A stretch of 64,000 nt of DNA from Spartobacteria bacterium (GTDB lineage: Bacteria > Verrucomicrobiota > Verrucomicrobiia > Chthoniobacterales > UBA10450), in assembly GCA_003167555.1 (NCBI GenBank), contig PMSN01000025.1, forward strand, positions 1 through 64,000, given 5' to 3'. Positions 43,312 through 51,686 of this stretch are shown piece after piece. The position numbers and the translations under genes were made by a program. The notes under the pieces are model-generated. The model did not search any database. It had not been told where the DNA came from and was given only the letters and a program-made list of their open reading frames with translations. How positions within the stretch are numbered: the first letter of the stretch is position 1; each line of letters starts with the position of its first letter.

Positions 43312-43408
43312 CTCAAGTGAATGTTCAAAGCATCCCCCGTGCCCGTTCCGGGCTCCCCGTCTATGTCGCGGATTGGCAGTCCGCTCCGTGGATTTGGCTT
43401 CATCCACA

Positions 43409-43876
43409 ATGCGTAATTCATTAATTGTTCTTCTCCTCGCCCTGCCGTTGTCCACGCAGGCAGGGGGTGGGAAGCCGATGCCAGCAAAAGAACTCGCGGA
43501 GTTCCTGGGGCCGGTGTCGCCGAAAGCGATCGCGTGGACGAAGAGTGTGGGAACTGACTTCGACGCCTATTCCGGTCGTGCGATGCCGCCATTGGCTGGG
43601 ACGGTGAATCTCTACATCGGTGGCTGGCCGCATTTCAAAGCCAGCGCGGCGAGCAAGACTGTAACTGGCCGGCTGGGTTTGTTTCCGGTGACGTGGCACA
43701 GGAAAGTCGCGCCGGACGGAACCATCAGTCAGGAGACGGTGTTTCGGCTTTACGGACTTTGGAAGGTCGACATCTGGCTCGAAGCGAAGCGGCAATCAGA
43801 CATTGATGGAATGATCGCCATTTTGACGAAGATGCCGACCTTCACGGAGAAGCCGAAGCCGGTTTCTTCGCAATAA
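43409..43876 (+). CDS. Small secreted protein of unknown function
   Basis: 155 aa from ATG 43409, signal peptide MRNSLIVLLLALPLSTQAGG. Then AKELAEFLGPVSPKAIAWTKSVGTDFDAYSGRAMPPLAG, followed by beta-strands NLYIGGWPHF, GRLGLFPVTWHR, QETVFRLYGLWKVDIWLEA (segments partly quoted). No recognised family. The 50 bp before it contain a copy of the CCGTCTATGTC...GGCAGTCCG repeat found before the ADOP gene. Confidence 0.65.
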   Translation: MRNSLIVLLLALPLSTQAGGGKPMPAKELAEFLGPVSPKAIAWTKSVGTDFDAYSGRAMPPLAGTVNLYIGGWPHFKASAASKTVTGRLGLFPVTWHRKVAPDGTISQETVFRLYGLWKVDIWLEAKRQSDIDGMIAILTKMPTFTEKPKPVSSQ

Positions 43877-43877
43877 G

Positions 43878-43955
43878 ACCGCCCGCGTCGCCCACAGGGC
43901 GACGGCTACAGCTGCAGCCGCTTCGCTATGCGAAGCGATCGCTCTTTGGGCGGCT
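43878..43955. repeat. REP-like nested palindromes after secreted-protein gene
   Basis: An outer pair CCGCCC/GGGCGG encloses two hairpins: CGTCGCCC-aca-GGGCGACG (43886-43904) and CTTCGC-tat-GCGAAG (43921-43935). It fits a REP or BIME-type element or a terminator between the small secreted protein and fabI. Confidence 0.6.
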
Positions 43956-43996
43956 CCGATTTTGCGGCGGGGAAAAGGTGGGTATGGTGACGCGTT

Positions 43997-44773
43997 ATGG
44001 CGAACCAGGTTTTGGCGGGGAAAATTGGTGTGGTTTTCGGCGTCGCGAATAAGCGGAGCATCGCCTGGGCGATCGCGAAAGCTTGGGCGGCGGCGGGGGC
44101 GCGTCTGATTTTCAATTATCAGGGCGAGCGGCTGAAAGAGAATGTCGAGGAACTCGTCGGCGAGTTTGGCGAAGGGACGCCGCTTTATCCGTGCGATGTC
44201 TCGAGCGACGTGGAGATCGCGGAGTTTTTTAACAAAGTCCGCGGGGAAACGGACCGGCTCGATCTGATGCTGCACTCGGTAGCGTTCGCGCCGAAGGAAG
44301 CGCTCGAAGGCGATTTCGTCAGCACGACGCGCGAGGCGTTTCGGACGGCGCACGATATCAGCGCGTATTCGCTCGTGGGCCTCGCGCGGGAAGCGGCGCC
44401 GATGATGACGAACGGCGGGAGCATTGTCGCGATGACTTATTACGGCGCGGAGAAAGTGGTGCCGCACTACAACGTGATGGGCGTGGCGAAGGCGAGCCTG
44501 GAAGCTTCGACGCGTTATCTCGCTTATGATCTTGGTCCGAAAAAAATCCGGGTGAATTGCATTTCGGCGGGACCGGTTCAGACGCTGGCAGCGCGGGGAA
44601 TCAGCGGATTCAGCGCGATGCTGAAGCATTATCAGGAGCACGCACCGCTGAAACGAAGCTGCGATCCGGCCGAGCTGGGTGAGACGGGAGTTTTTCTGGC
44701 GAGCGACGGCGCCGCGGCGATCACGGGGCAGGTGATCTACGTCGATGGCGGGTATCAGGTGATGGGAATGTAG
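43997..44773 (+). CDS. fabI: Enoyl-[acyl-carrier-protein] reductase (NADH)
   Basis: 258 aa, classic FabI. The divergent SDR nucleotide loop GVANKRSIAWAIAKAWAAAG (~14-33), LDLMLHSVAFAPKEAL (~93-108), and the catalytic Tyr-x6-Lys in YNVMGVAKASLEAS (~156-169) are followed by GPKKIRVNCISAGPVQTLAARGI (partly quoted). It reduces trans-2-enoyl-ACP in fatty-acid elongation in the cytoplasm. The next gene begins 48 bp after its stop. Confidence 0.96.
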   Translation: MANQVLAGKIGVVFGVANKRSIAWAIAKAWAAAGARLIFNYQGERLKENVEELVGEFGEGTPLYPCDVSSDVEIAEFFNKVRGETDRLDLMLHSVAFAPKEALEGDFVSTTREAFRTAHDISAYSLVGLAREAAPMMTNGGSIVAMTYYGAEKVVPHYNVMGVAKASLEASTRYLAYDLGPKKIRVNCISAGPVQTLAARGISGFSAMLKHYQEHAPLKRSCDPAELGETGVFLASDGAAAITGQVIYVDGGYQVMGM

Positions 44774-44820
44774 CGATCGCGGATTGCGGATCGCGGATTT
44801 CGGAAGGAAGAAACAGCAGA

Positions 44821-46185
44821 CTGAAGGCGCAACTAATCGAACTGCTGGGCGCGGAGGCCGTGTCGGATGACGCGGCGGAATTGGAAGCGCATGGTGGCGA
44901 TAAATGGTTCGCGAACCATCCGCCGGAACTTGTGGTTTTCGCGCAGTCGACGGAAGAGGTGAGCAAGCTGCTCCGGTTCGCGTCGCAGGAGAAAATTCCG
45001 GTGACGGCGCGCGGCGCGGGGTTTGGGTACGTGGGCGGTTGCGTGCCGGTGCGCGGAGGGATCGCGCTTTCGCTGGCACGGATGAATCGGATCAAGGAGA
45101 TCAGCTTTGCGGATTCGATCGCGATCGTGGAGCCGGGTGTGATCACGGCCGAGCTGCAAGCGAAAGCGCGAGAACAAAAGCTTTTTTATCCGCCGGACCC
45201 GGCGAGCAAGAAGGATTGCAGCATGGGCGGGAACGTCGCGACGAATGCGGGCGGACCGCGTTGTTTAAAATATGGAGTGACGCGCAACTACGTGATCGGG
45301 CTGGAGGTCGTGCTGGCGAGTGGCGAAGTCTTACGCACGGGTGGGCGCGTGCACAAAAATAAAACGGGCTTCGATCTCATCGGGCTGTTCGTCGGCTCGG
45401 AAGGAATGCTCGGAGTGGTGACCGAGATCACGGTGAAGTTGCTGCCGATGCCGCCGGCGCGCGCGACGTTATCCGCTTCGTTTGCAAGCATGCCGGAGGC
45501 CGCCGCGACTGTGCAGAAAATTTTCGCGGCGGGATTTTTGCCGTCGTCGCTCGAGCTGGCGGATCATTTTACCCTGGAAGCGGCGCGGCGAGATTCCGGC
45601 GGAGCGGATGTGCCGGCGGGGAACGCGCACCTGCTGGTGGAGTTCGATGGGCAACAAGAGTCGGTGAAGTTGGAAATGGAAAAACTGCGCGGACTGGTGA
45701 GCGAACGCGTGCCGACAACGCTGCAAGTCGCGACGACTGAGCCGGAGTGCGAACGGCTCTGGGCGTTGCGCCGCGAGTTCAGCAATTCGCTCCGGGCCAC
45801 GGGCCTGACGAAATTGAATCAGGACATCGTGGTGCCGCGGAGCCGGCTGGTGGATTTGGTGGAATTTGCGGAAGCGCTTTCGAAGCGTTCGGGGTTTCCG
45901 ATCGCATGTTTCGGTCATGCCGGCGATGGCAACATGCACGTCAACATTATGGCGGACCGGTATAACCGCGATGCGGCCGTGCGGGACAAGGCGGAGCAGG
46001 CGCTCGACGAATTATTCGCGCAAGTGCTGGCGTTCGGCGGGGTGATCACGGGCGAACATGGAATCGGACTCGCGAAAAAGCGGTGGTGGCCGCAGGCGAC
46101 GAGCGAGGTCGCGCGCGAGGTGCATCGGGCGATCAAGGATGCGCTCGATCCGGCGGGGATATTGAATCCGGGAAAATTTTTGTAG
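44821..46185 (+). CDS. FAD-linked oxidase, GlcD type
   Basis: 454 aa from CTG 44821, preceded by GGAAGGAAG at a spacing of 10. A GTG at 44860 is the first conventional start but would drop LKAQLIELLGAEAV, which belongs to the family's N-terminus. PCMH FAD domain: PPELVVFAQSTEEVSKLLRFA, VTARGAGFGYVGGCVPV, SMGGNVATNAGG (segments partly quoted). C-terminal FAD-oxidase domain: FGHAGDGNMHVNIM, GVITGEHGIGLAKKRWW. Oxidises a 2-hydroxy acid, glycolate or D-lactate being most common. The glcE/glcF subunits are not adjacent. Confidence 0.88.
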   Translation: MKAQLIELLGAEAVSDDAAELEAHGGDKWFANHPPELVVFAQSTEEVSKLLRFASQEKIPVTARGAGFGYVGGCVPVRGGIALSLARMNRIKEISFADSIAIVEPGVITAELQAKAREQKLFYPPDPASKKDCSMGGNVATNAGGPRCLKYGVTRNYVIGLEVVLASGEVLRTGGRVHKNKTGFDLIGLFVGSEGMLGVVTEITVKLLPMPPARATLSASFASMPEAAATVQKIFAAGFLPSSLELADHFTLEAARRDSGGADVPAGNAHLLVEFDGQQESVKLEMEKLRGLVSERVPTTLQVATTEPECERLWALRREFSNSLRATGLTKLNQDIVVPRSRLVDLVEFAEALSKRSGFPIACFGHAGDGNMHVNIMADRYNRDAAVRDKAEQALDELFAQVLAFGGVITGEHGIGLAKKRWWPQATSEVAREVHRAIKDALDPAGILNPGKFL

Positions 46186-46225
46186 GGAACGTCAACGAGC
46201 GGACGCCGCAGCGCAGCGTCCCTAC
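46182..46225. terminator. Palindromic repeat between convergent genes
   Basis: An outer pair GTAGGGA/TCCCTAC (46182-46188, 46219-46225) encloses an inner pair GGACGC/GCGTCC (46201-46206, 46216-46221, overlapping the outer arm). It lies exactly where the GlcD-like and EEP genes converge and overlaps both stop codons, so it probably serves as a bidirectional terminator. GTAGGGACGCTGCG...GGCGTCC is a typical REP-like phrase. Confidence 0.55.
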
Positions 46226-47139
46226 CTGAGGTTCAGCACAGCATTCACGGCGCGGTGATCGCTGGATTGCACAGAGGTGGGAGCGACCCACGCTTTGCTC
46301 AGCGTGGCGCCGCGATAAAATATTTGATCGAACGCAGCAGCGGGATAGCGGGCGTCGGCGGGCATCGTGATGCGAGAGGAAAGGGGAATGCCCTGCCACA
46401 CCCAGCTGAAGCCGTCGGCCAATAAACCGGGCACCGTTTTTTCGCCGGCGAAGCGCGGCTCATCGGGCGCGGTGTTGAAGTCGCCGCCGACAATCCACGT
46501 GAGCGCGCCGATTTTGCCGTAGGCGGCGTTCATCGCTTTCATGTGCGTGCGCAACTGCTGCATCGACTCTTCGCGAATGCGGATGTCTTCGTGAACTTCG
46601 CCGCGATTGCTTTTCAGATGGAGCGCGTAGACGAGGAGAACTTGTTTCGGCGAAAGTTGATAGGCCGCAAAGGCGAAACCGCGTGGAGGCGTAATGGCCG
46701 CGCCCGGTTTCCAAGGTTCGGCCCAGGCGCTCAGCGCGGGCCAGCGGCTGGCAATCGCGATCTGTTGCGCTTCGTTCTGGCCTTCGCGCGGCGGAAAATT
46801 TGAGCAGACGTCGACTTTGAAATCGCGGAGTGGCTGAAGGGCAAGTGCCGCATGCTCGAAGTCGCGCACTTCTTCGAGGCCGATCACATCGGGTGTGAGC
46901 TGCGCGATGTCGCGATGGACGGAGCGGACCTGCCGATCCTCTTCGGCGCGCGAAGCGTTCGGGCGCCGGCCGGGGAACCATTGGATGTTCCAGAAGGTGG
47001 CGGTGATCGAGGTGGGAGAAGAGGTCGAGCGCGGGGACGGGGAGAGAGGAGGGAAAGGCCAGGGAGATGTTTCGGCGAGGAGGGAGCCGGCGATGAACGC
47101 GATCGGAAGAAGCCGGAAGAAGAATCGGCGGGTCATCAA
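46222..47139 (-). CDS. Exported endonuclease/exonuclease/phosphatase-family hydrolase
   Basis: 305 aa, signal peptide 1-23. EEP motifs: ATFWNIQWF (Asn), VIGLEEV (Glu), LHLKSNRG (His/Asn), WIVGGDFNTAPDEPR (Asp/Asn), FDQIFY and SSDHRAVNAVL (Asp/His catalytic dyad). These cover the full metal-dependent DNase I-like site. Extracellular or periplasmic DNase, or sphingomyelinase/inositol-phosphatase-like activity, is possible. Convergent with the GlcD-like gene. Confidence 0.88.
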   Translation of the reverse strand: MMTRRFFFRLLPIAFIAGSLLAETSPWPFPPLSPSPRSTSSPTSITATFWNIQWFPGRRPNASRAEEDRQVRSVHRDIAQLTPDVIGLEEVRDFEHAALALQPLRDFKVDVCSNFPPREGQNEAQQIAIASRWPALSAWAEPWKPGAAITPPRGFAFAAYQLSPKQVLLVYALHLKSNRGEVHEDIRIREESMQQLRTHMKAMNAAYGKIGALTWIVGGDFNTAPDEPRFAGEKTVPGLLADGFSWVWQGIPLSSRITMPADARYPAAAFDQIFYRGATLSKAWVAPTSVQSSDHRAVNAVLNLR

Positions 47140-47223
47140 TGCACGTTAGTTGTCCCCCAGAAAGGAGAGAAACAAGAAAACGTCGAACGCCCAACATCCA
47201 ACGTCCAATTGAAGAGGAGAGAA

Positions 47224-48780
47224 TTATCCGCGCTGGACGATTTTGCGCAGTTGTTCGATGGCGGCTTGCTCGGCTTTTTCATCCTGATCGTAGCCCCACG
47301 CTACGATCTCGAGCATCTGCGTTCCGACGTCGCGTTTGCCGCGGCGCACAGCATCAAGGCGACCGGCGATGGTCCAGTCTTCCTGGTCGAGCATGCCGGG
47401 CTCGGGCGGCGTTCCATCCCAGTAGCAATAGAAGACGTGGAGCAATTGTCCGCCATCTTCGAAAACATACGAGCGGATGGGGAGGGGAACGCCATTGACG
47501 GTGAGCAGTTTGTTCTGCACGCCGCCGCGCAGTTTCATGCCGCTCGCGGGCAGGCAAACATCGGGGCGATGGTTTTTTATGAAAAGGCCGGCGGTGCGGC
47601 CGGGGAGCCAGCGAAAAAAGTACATGGTCCAATCGTGGCCGTCGTCGCCGGTCCACATGCCGCCGCCGCCTTCGTTGTAGCGGAGCAGTCCCTGGGCGCT
47701 CTCGGCGATCGGCACGGTCTTCCAATTCTGTGCTTGAGACGGCCACGTCACGCTCCACGGTTCGACGCGAGCCGTCTGCGCTTCGTGCGCGCGATACCAA
47801 ACCTGAGTGCCGGCTTCAGCCAGAACGGTGAAGCCCAGCAAACAACCGAGCACGAGCCGCGGCACGCGGCATGAATGCGCCGGTCGTGATGGTTGCGGAA
47901 TTGCGGTGTCTTTTCCGCGGAGGAAAATGCTCACGCCCCAAAGGGCCAGCAAACAAATGATGAGAATCGTGTGGCCGGCCGGGTCGTGCCAGCTTTGGAT
48001 TGTCGCGGAGCCATGTTCGGCGCCGAGCCAGACGAGGAGGAACGTGCGCCCGAGATTGCAAACGAACGCGAGCAGCGCACCCAGGCCAACGAGAAGAAGC
48101 CGGCGCAAGGTGGAGAAATCGTAGAATTCACCGAGGAAGAGCGACACCATGAAGGTCGCCTGGAGCGATCGAATACCGGTGCAGGCTTCGTCGATTCCGA
48201 CAAAACCGGAGCCGACCTCGATGACATTTCCCAATTGCACGGCGGGAATGCCGATGGCGTTGAGGATTTCGACGTTGAGTGACGCGTCCGCGCGCATCAA
48301 GCCCTGGATCACGAACTGCTCGAGACCCGTCGGCCACGGCACTGCCACGAAAAAAAATAGAATGGGAAACGCGAAGTGCCGCAGCCATGGCTTTCCCCCG
48401 GACAAATAAATTCCGGCCGCCGTGATGACCGCGGCAGAGCCGGCCATTGCCCAACTGAGCAAGCGCCAATCCGGACTCGCTTCCTGGATGAGGCGGATCG
48501 GGATTAACAACGCGGCGGCTGCAATAATCAGCAGCGCGGAAAACATCCGGAATTTCGGGGGTAATGCCGGCGGCGCGTTTTCGTAACGTCGCCAAAAAAG
48601 ATATGCGGCGAGGAATGGGACGGTCCAGCCGTAGGCGTACTGCGGATTGATCGACCATTCGAAACGGAGCCGCGAGATGAGCTCGACCCAGACGAGCAGG
48701 AAGACGGCGATCGGAAACCAATTCAGCGCGCGCGCGATCTTCTCGACTTGAGGCTGGGCAACAGCGGTGGCGGCGTTCAT
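47224..48780 (-). CDS. Exosortase fused to EpsI-type domain
   Basis: 518 aa. N-terminal exosortase with eight or so helices. The active-site set is Cys200 (DEACTGIRSLQ), Arg245 (NLGRTFLL) and His265 (WHDPAGHTI). After ~290 residues a C-terminal EpsI-like domain (~335-515) carries WTMYFFRWLPGRTAGLFIKNHRPDVCLPASGM (partly quoted), which is the EpsI signature. Exosortases cleave and process PEP-CTERM-type proteins at the membrane, often with exopolysaccharide genes. No PEP-CTERM substrate was seen in the window. It is divergent from a TPR gene (48923) and lies 5 kb from the pepCTERM-type CAAX protease. Confidence 0.93.
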   Translation of the reverse strand: MNAATAVAQPQVEKIARALNWFPIAVFLLVWVELISRLRFEWSINPQYAYGWTVPFLAAYLFWRRYENAPPALPPKFRMFSALLIIAAAALLIPIRLIQEASPDWRLLSWAMAGSAAVITAAGIYLSGGKPWLRHFAFPILFFFVAVPWPTGLEQFVIQGLMRADASLNVEILNAIGIPAVQLGNVIEVGSGFVGIDEACTGIRSLQATFMVSLFLGEFYDFSTLRRLLLVGLGALLAFVCNLGRTFLLVWLGAEHGSATIQSWHDPAGHTILIICLLALWGVSIFLRGKDTAIPQPSRPAHSCRVPRLVLGCLLGFTVLAEAGTQVWYRAHEAQTARVEPWSVTWPSQAQNWKTVPIAESAQGLLRYNEGGGGMWTGDDGHDWTMYFFRWLPGRTAGLFIKNHRPDVCLPASGMKLRGGVQNKLLTVNGVPLPIRSYVFEDGGQLLHVFYCYWDGTPPEPGMLDQEDWTIAGRLDAVRRGKRDVGTQMLEIVAWGYDQDEKAEQAAIEQLRKIVQRG

Positions 48781-48922
48781 GCGTGGCGCGGAGGAATCAG
48801 CAGGTTACAAGCCGGGAGGCACGGGCGGCGACATCGTGGCTCGGTGGCTGCTTCGCAGGTAGATTCATTGTTCACTTCGGTCGCGCCCTTGACTTAGAGC
48901 CGGCATAGAAAGCTTCCTCAAC

Positions 48923-50629
48923 TTGGAACATCCTCACGACAAAATCGAGCGCTCTCTCTTCAAGGTCGTGGCGTGGACCGTGGGAGTGATCGTGCTGCTG
49001 GTGGCGGGTGGCGTCCTCGGGCATCGATCGTTTAGGAACTGGCAGCAACGGCGGCTCGTCGCGCAGGCGAACGCGTTCGTGAATGAGGGCGATTACAAGC
49101 ACGCCAGCCTGAATGCGCGGCGATTACTTCAGATCAATCCCGAGAGCGTGGAGGCGTGTCGCATTATGGCCCGTCTGGCGGAGAAAGCCGGGTTGCGTTC
49201 GGCGATCGAGTGGCGGCGCCGCGTCATGGAACTCGGCGCGGCCGCGCCGGGCGATCTCCTCGCTCTGGCGCGCGATGGCGTGCGCTTTGACGAACGCGCC
49301 ATCACGGAGTTGGCGATCAGCCGTTTGCCGGAAAGCGCGAAGACGACGGCGGAATATCACGCGCTCCTCGCCGATATCGCTTTCGCGAAACGCGACGGCG
49401 TCGAGATGGAACGGCAGTTGAGCGAAGCGCACAGGATCGAGGCCGCGAACAAGGATTACACGCTGCGGCTCGCGGCGCTGCGAATGGGATCGAATGATTA
49501 TGCGATGAGCGTTCGAGGGAAGGAAACCCTGGTCGAGTTGCAGAGCGAACCTGCTCTTCGCCGCGATGCCACGCGTTATCTCGCGGAGGATGCCCTGCGC
49601 CATTTCGATTTCAAGGAGGCGCTCAGACTGGCGCGGCAACTCGATGGGTTCCCGGAAAAGAATTTCACGGATCGCCTCGTCCTCCTGGCCGCCATGCAGG
49701 CGGCGAGCGATCCGGAATTTCAACCTTTACTCGAGGAATTGCAAACCGTTGCCGCGGACGATCCCGAGCGGGCCGCCGCGCTCATGACCTGGATGAACAT
49801 CCACCAGATGTCGACCCTGACGATTGCCTGGAGCGCGAAGCTTTCTCCCAGCGTCATCGGCAGCAAGCTCGTGCCGATCGCGTTGTCGGACGCTTTCGTC
49901 GCCGTGCGCGATTGGTCGGGGTTGCAGCGTCTGGTTAAGTCGGGCAACTGGGGAGATCTCGATTTTATCCGGAACGCTTTGTCGGCCCGCGCGCTGCGGG
50001 AGTTGGGCAACGAGCCCGACTCGGCCGCGCAATGGAATGAAGCGGTGAAAAAGGTCACCGCGAGTCCGCCCTACATTCTGATGCTGGCGGAAACGGTGGA
50101 GAAGTGGGGATGGCGGAACGAAGCGATCGACCTGCTCTGGCTGGCCGCGAAAGATCCGCTGAAAGGCGATGACGCTTTGATCACGCTCTACCGCTACTTC
50201 GCGCAGAAGGGAGAGACGCAAAATCTTTACCGCGTCATGCTTCACCGCTCCGAGTTGCACCCCGACGATCGCAACATCCAAAATAATATCGCGCAGCTCT
50301 CGTTGCTCCTGAACTTGAATATGGATCGCGGCCAAAAGATCGCGCGCGAGCTTTTCGAAAAAGAGCCGGCGAATGCGGCGTATGTTTCCACCTACGCGTT
50401 CGCCCTTTACAGCCAGGGCGATTTCAAGGGGGCGGTCAAGGTTCTCGGCGCCTTGACCGACGCACAGTTGCATCAACCCGACGTTGCGGCGTATTACGGA
50501 ATCATTCTCGCGGCGGCGGGCGATCAGGCCCGGGCCGGCGAATTCCTCGATCTGGGAGAGAAAGCCACGCTCCTGCCCGAGGAAAAAGCGCTGTTGGAAA
50601 AAGCGCGACGATCCCTGGCGCAACGCTGA
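48923..50629 (+). CDS. Membrane-anchored TPR protein next to exosortase
   Basis: 568 aa from TTG 48923. One N-terminal membrane helix (~15-33, VVAWTVGVIVLLVAGGVLG) is followed by TPR-like helical pairs through the protein (NEGDYKHASLNARRLLQINPES, AYHALLADIAFA..., FALYSQGDFKGAVKVLGAL, in part). No catalytic motif. TPR proteins of this kind (PrsT/XrtA-system type) accompany exosortase clusters and are thought to assist export or assembly. Divergent from the exosortase-EpsI gene with 142 bp between them. Confidence 0.78.
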   Translation: MEHPHDKIERSLFKVVAWTVGVIVLLVAGGVLGHRSFRNWQQRRLVAQANAFVNEGDYKHASLNARRLLQINPESVEACRIMARLAEKAGLRSAIEWRRRVMELGAAAPGDLLALARDGVRFDERAITELAISRLPESAKTTAEYHALLADIAFAKRDGVEMERQLSEAHRIEAANKDYTLRLAALRMGSNDYAMSVRGKETLVELQSEPALRRDATRYLAEDALRHFDFKEALRLARQLDGFPEKNFTDRLVLLAAMQAASDPEFQPLLEELQTVAADDPERAAALMTWMNIHQMSTLTIAWSAKLSPSVIGSKLVPIALSDAFVAVRDWSGLQRLVKSGNWGDLDFIRNALSARALRELGNEPDSAAQWNEAVKKVTASPPYILMLAETVEKWGWRNEAIDLLWLAAKDPLKGDDALITLYRYFAQKGETQNLYRVMLHRSELHPDDRNIQNNIAQLSLLLNLNMDRGQKIARELFEKEPANAAYVSTYAFALYSQGDFKGAVKVLGALTDAQLHQPDVAAYYGIILAAAGDQARAGEFLDLGEKATLLPEEKALLEKARRSLAQR

Positions 50630-50722
50630 AACTGCGCCATATTACACCCGCGACGGCCCCGCAGATCGATTCTTAAGAAAGGATCTCATTTCTGCGCTTT
50701 TAGCTGGCGTCGCTTTTTTCCG

Positions 50723-51589
50723 ATGAAACCCGGAACTCTCACTCACACCATCGCGGTTATCCTTTCGTCTGTGTCGTCGCTCTTCACCCCGAGCGCGCCC
50801 GCCGCCGTGCCTGCGGCGAAAGTGAAGCTGAGCAATAAGTCGAGCAAACCGCAGGACGACAACCTGCTCAAAGTAGGTCCGATTTCTTACTCGCCGGCGG
50901 CCAAGGCAGATCCGCCGCTGGTGAAACCGGCCGAGCGTTATCCCTGGAAAAAAGAAATCGTCACGACCGTTTTCTGGATCGGGGAGAAACCGACCGGCAG
51001 CAATCCGGTCCCGAATCGATCCAGCTCCTGGGACGCGAGTTGGACGAGGAACTATGGCGGCTTTGACGATCCCGAGAGCTCGCATCGGCACGATTTCATT
51101 CCGGCCAGGTTCACGCCGCGGCAAAATCCATTTTATTGTGCGCTGCCTTACAACGACAAATCGACCAACGGCCACCGGGCTGAGGCGCCGCGGGTCGTGC
51201 CGTGGTTCAAGGAAGCGTATCAAGGGCCGGGCGTCTCCACCTGCAAGGGCCGGTGGATTGCGATTCGAAAGGGGAACAAAACCGTTTACGCACAGTGGGA
51301 GGATGCTGGGCCGTTCCGGACCGATCATTGGCAATACGTCTTTGGCAACGAACGTCCGAAACCAAATCTAAACAAGGGCGCCGGTCTCGATGTTTCACCG
51401 GCGGTGCGGGACTATCTCGGCTTGGAGGATACGGACGTGACCGATTGGAAATTTGTCGACTTCAACGAAGTGCCACGCGGCCCGTGGTCGAAGCTTGGCG
51501 ACAACAACACCTTCGTCATTAATCAGCGCAAGAATGACAAGGCGCTGGTCGAAGGCCCAAAGCCCGGCGGCATGACGATTCTGCCGTAG
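50723..51589 (+). CDS. Exported protein with RlpA-like double-psi barrel features
   Basis: 288 aa, signal peptide 1-27. The C-terminal third has GNKTVYAQWEDAGPFRTDHW and, after ~20 residues, AGLDVSPAVRDYLGLED, the DxGPF...LDxS-xAxxxLG pattern of the RlpA/barwin double-psi beta barrel. The middle has YPWKKEIVTTVFWIGE and SWDASWTRNYGGFDDPESS. Probably a periplasmic cell-wall or cation-binding protein; the match is partial and the family is not certain. Confidence 0.65.
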   Translation: MKPGTLTHTIAVILSSVSSLFTPSAPAAVPAAKVKLSNKSSKPQDDNLLKVGPISYSPAAKADPPLVKPAERYPWKKEIVTTVFWIGEKPTGSNPVPNRSSSWDASWTRNYGGFDDPESSHRHDFIPARFTPRQNPFYCALPYNDKSTNGHRAEAPRVVPWFKEAYQGPGVSTCKGRWIAIRKGNKTVYAQWEDAGPFRTDHWQYVFGNERPKPNLNKGAGLDVSPAVRDYLGLEDTDVTDWKFVDFNEVPRGPWSKLGDNNTFVINQRKNDKALVEGPKPGGMTILP

Positions 51590-51596
51590 GAATATT

Positions 51597-51681
51597 GGTG
51601 GATCGAGCGCTCCGCCGCTCGATGGCCGAAGTGCAGGCGCAGCCGGGAGAAGAAACATCGCGCGACGGAGCGCGATCCACC
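51597..51681. repeat. REP/MITE-like inverted repeat, copy 2
   Basis: Left arm GGTGGATCGAGCGCTCCGCC then GCTCGATGG (51597-51625). The right arm (51653-51681) is AAACATCGCGCGACGGAGCG then CGATCCACC. Same arm sequence, orientation and total length class as 2729-2821. It fills the gap between the exported protein and the end of the histidine-kinase gene. Confidence 0.75.
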
Positions 51682-51686
51682 TGCTC

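Noticed and set aside
43796-45079. Minus-strand open frame of 427 codons opposite fabI and the oxidase
   Set aside because: It crosses two well-supported genes and has Arg/His/Pro-rich antisense composition.
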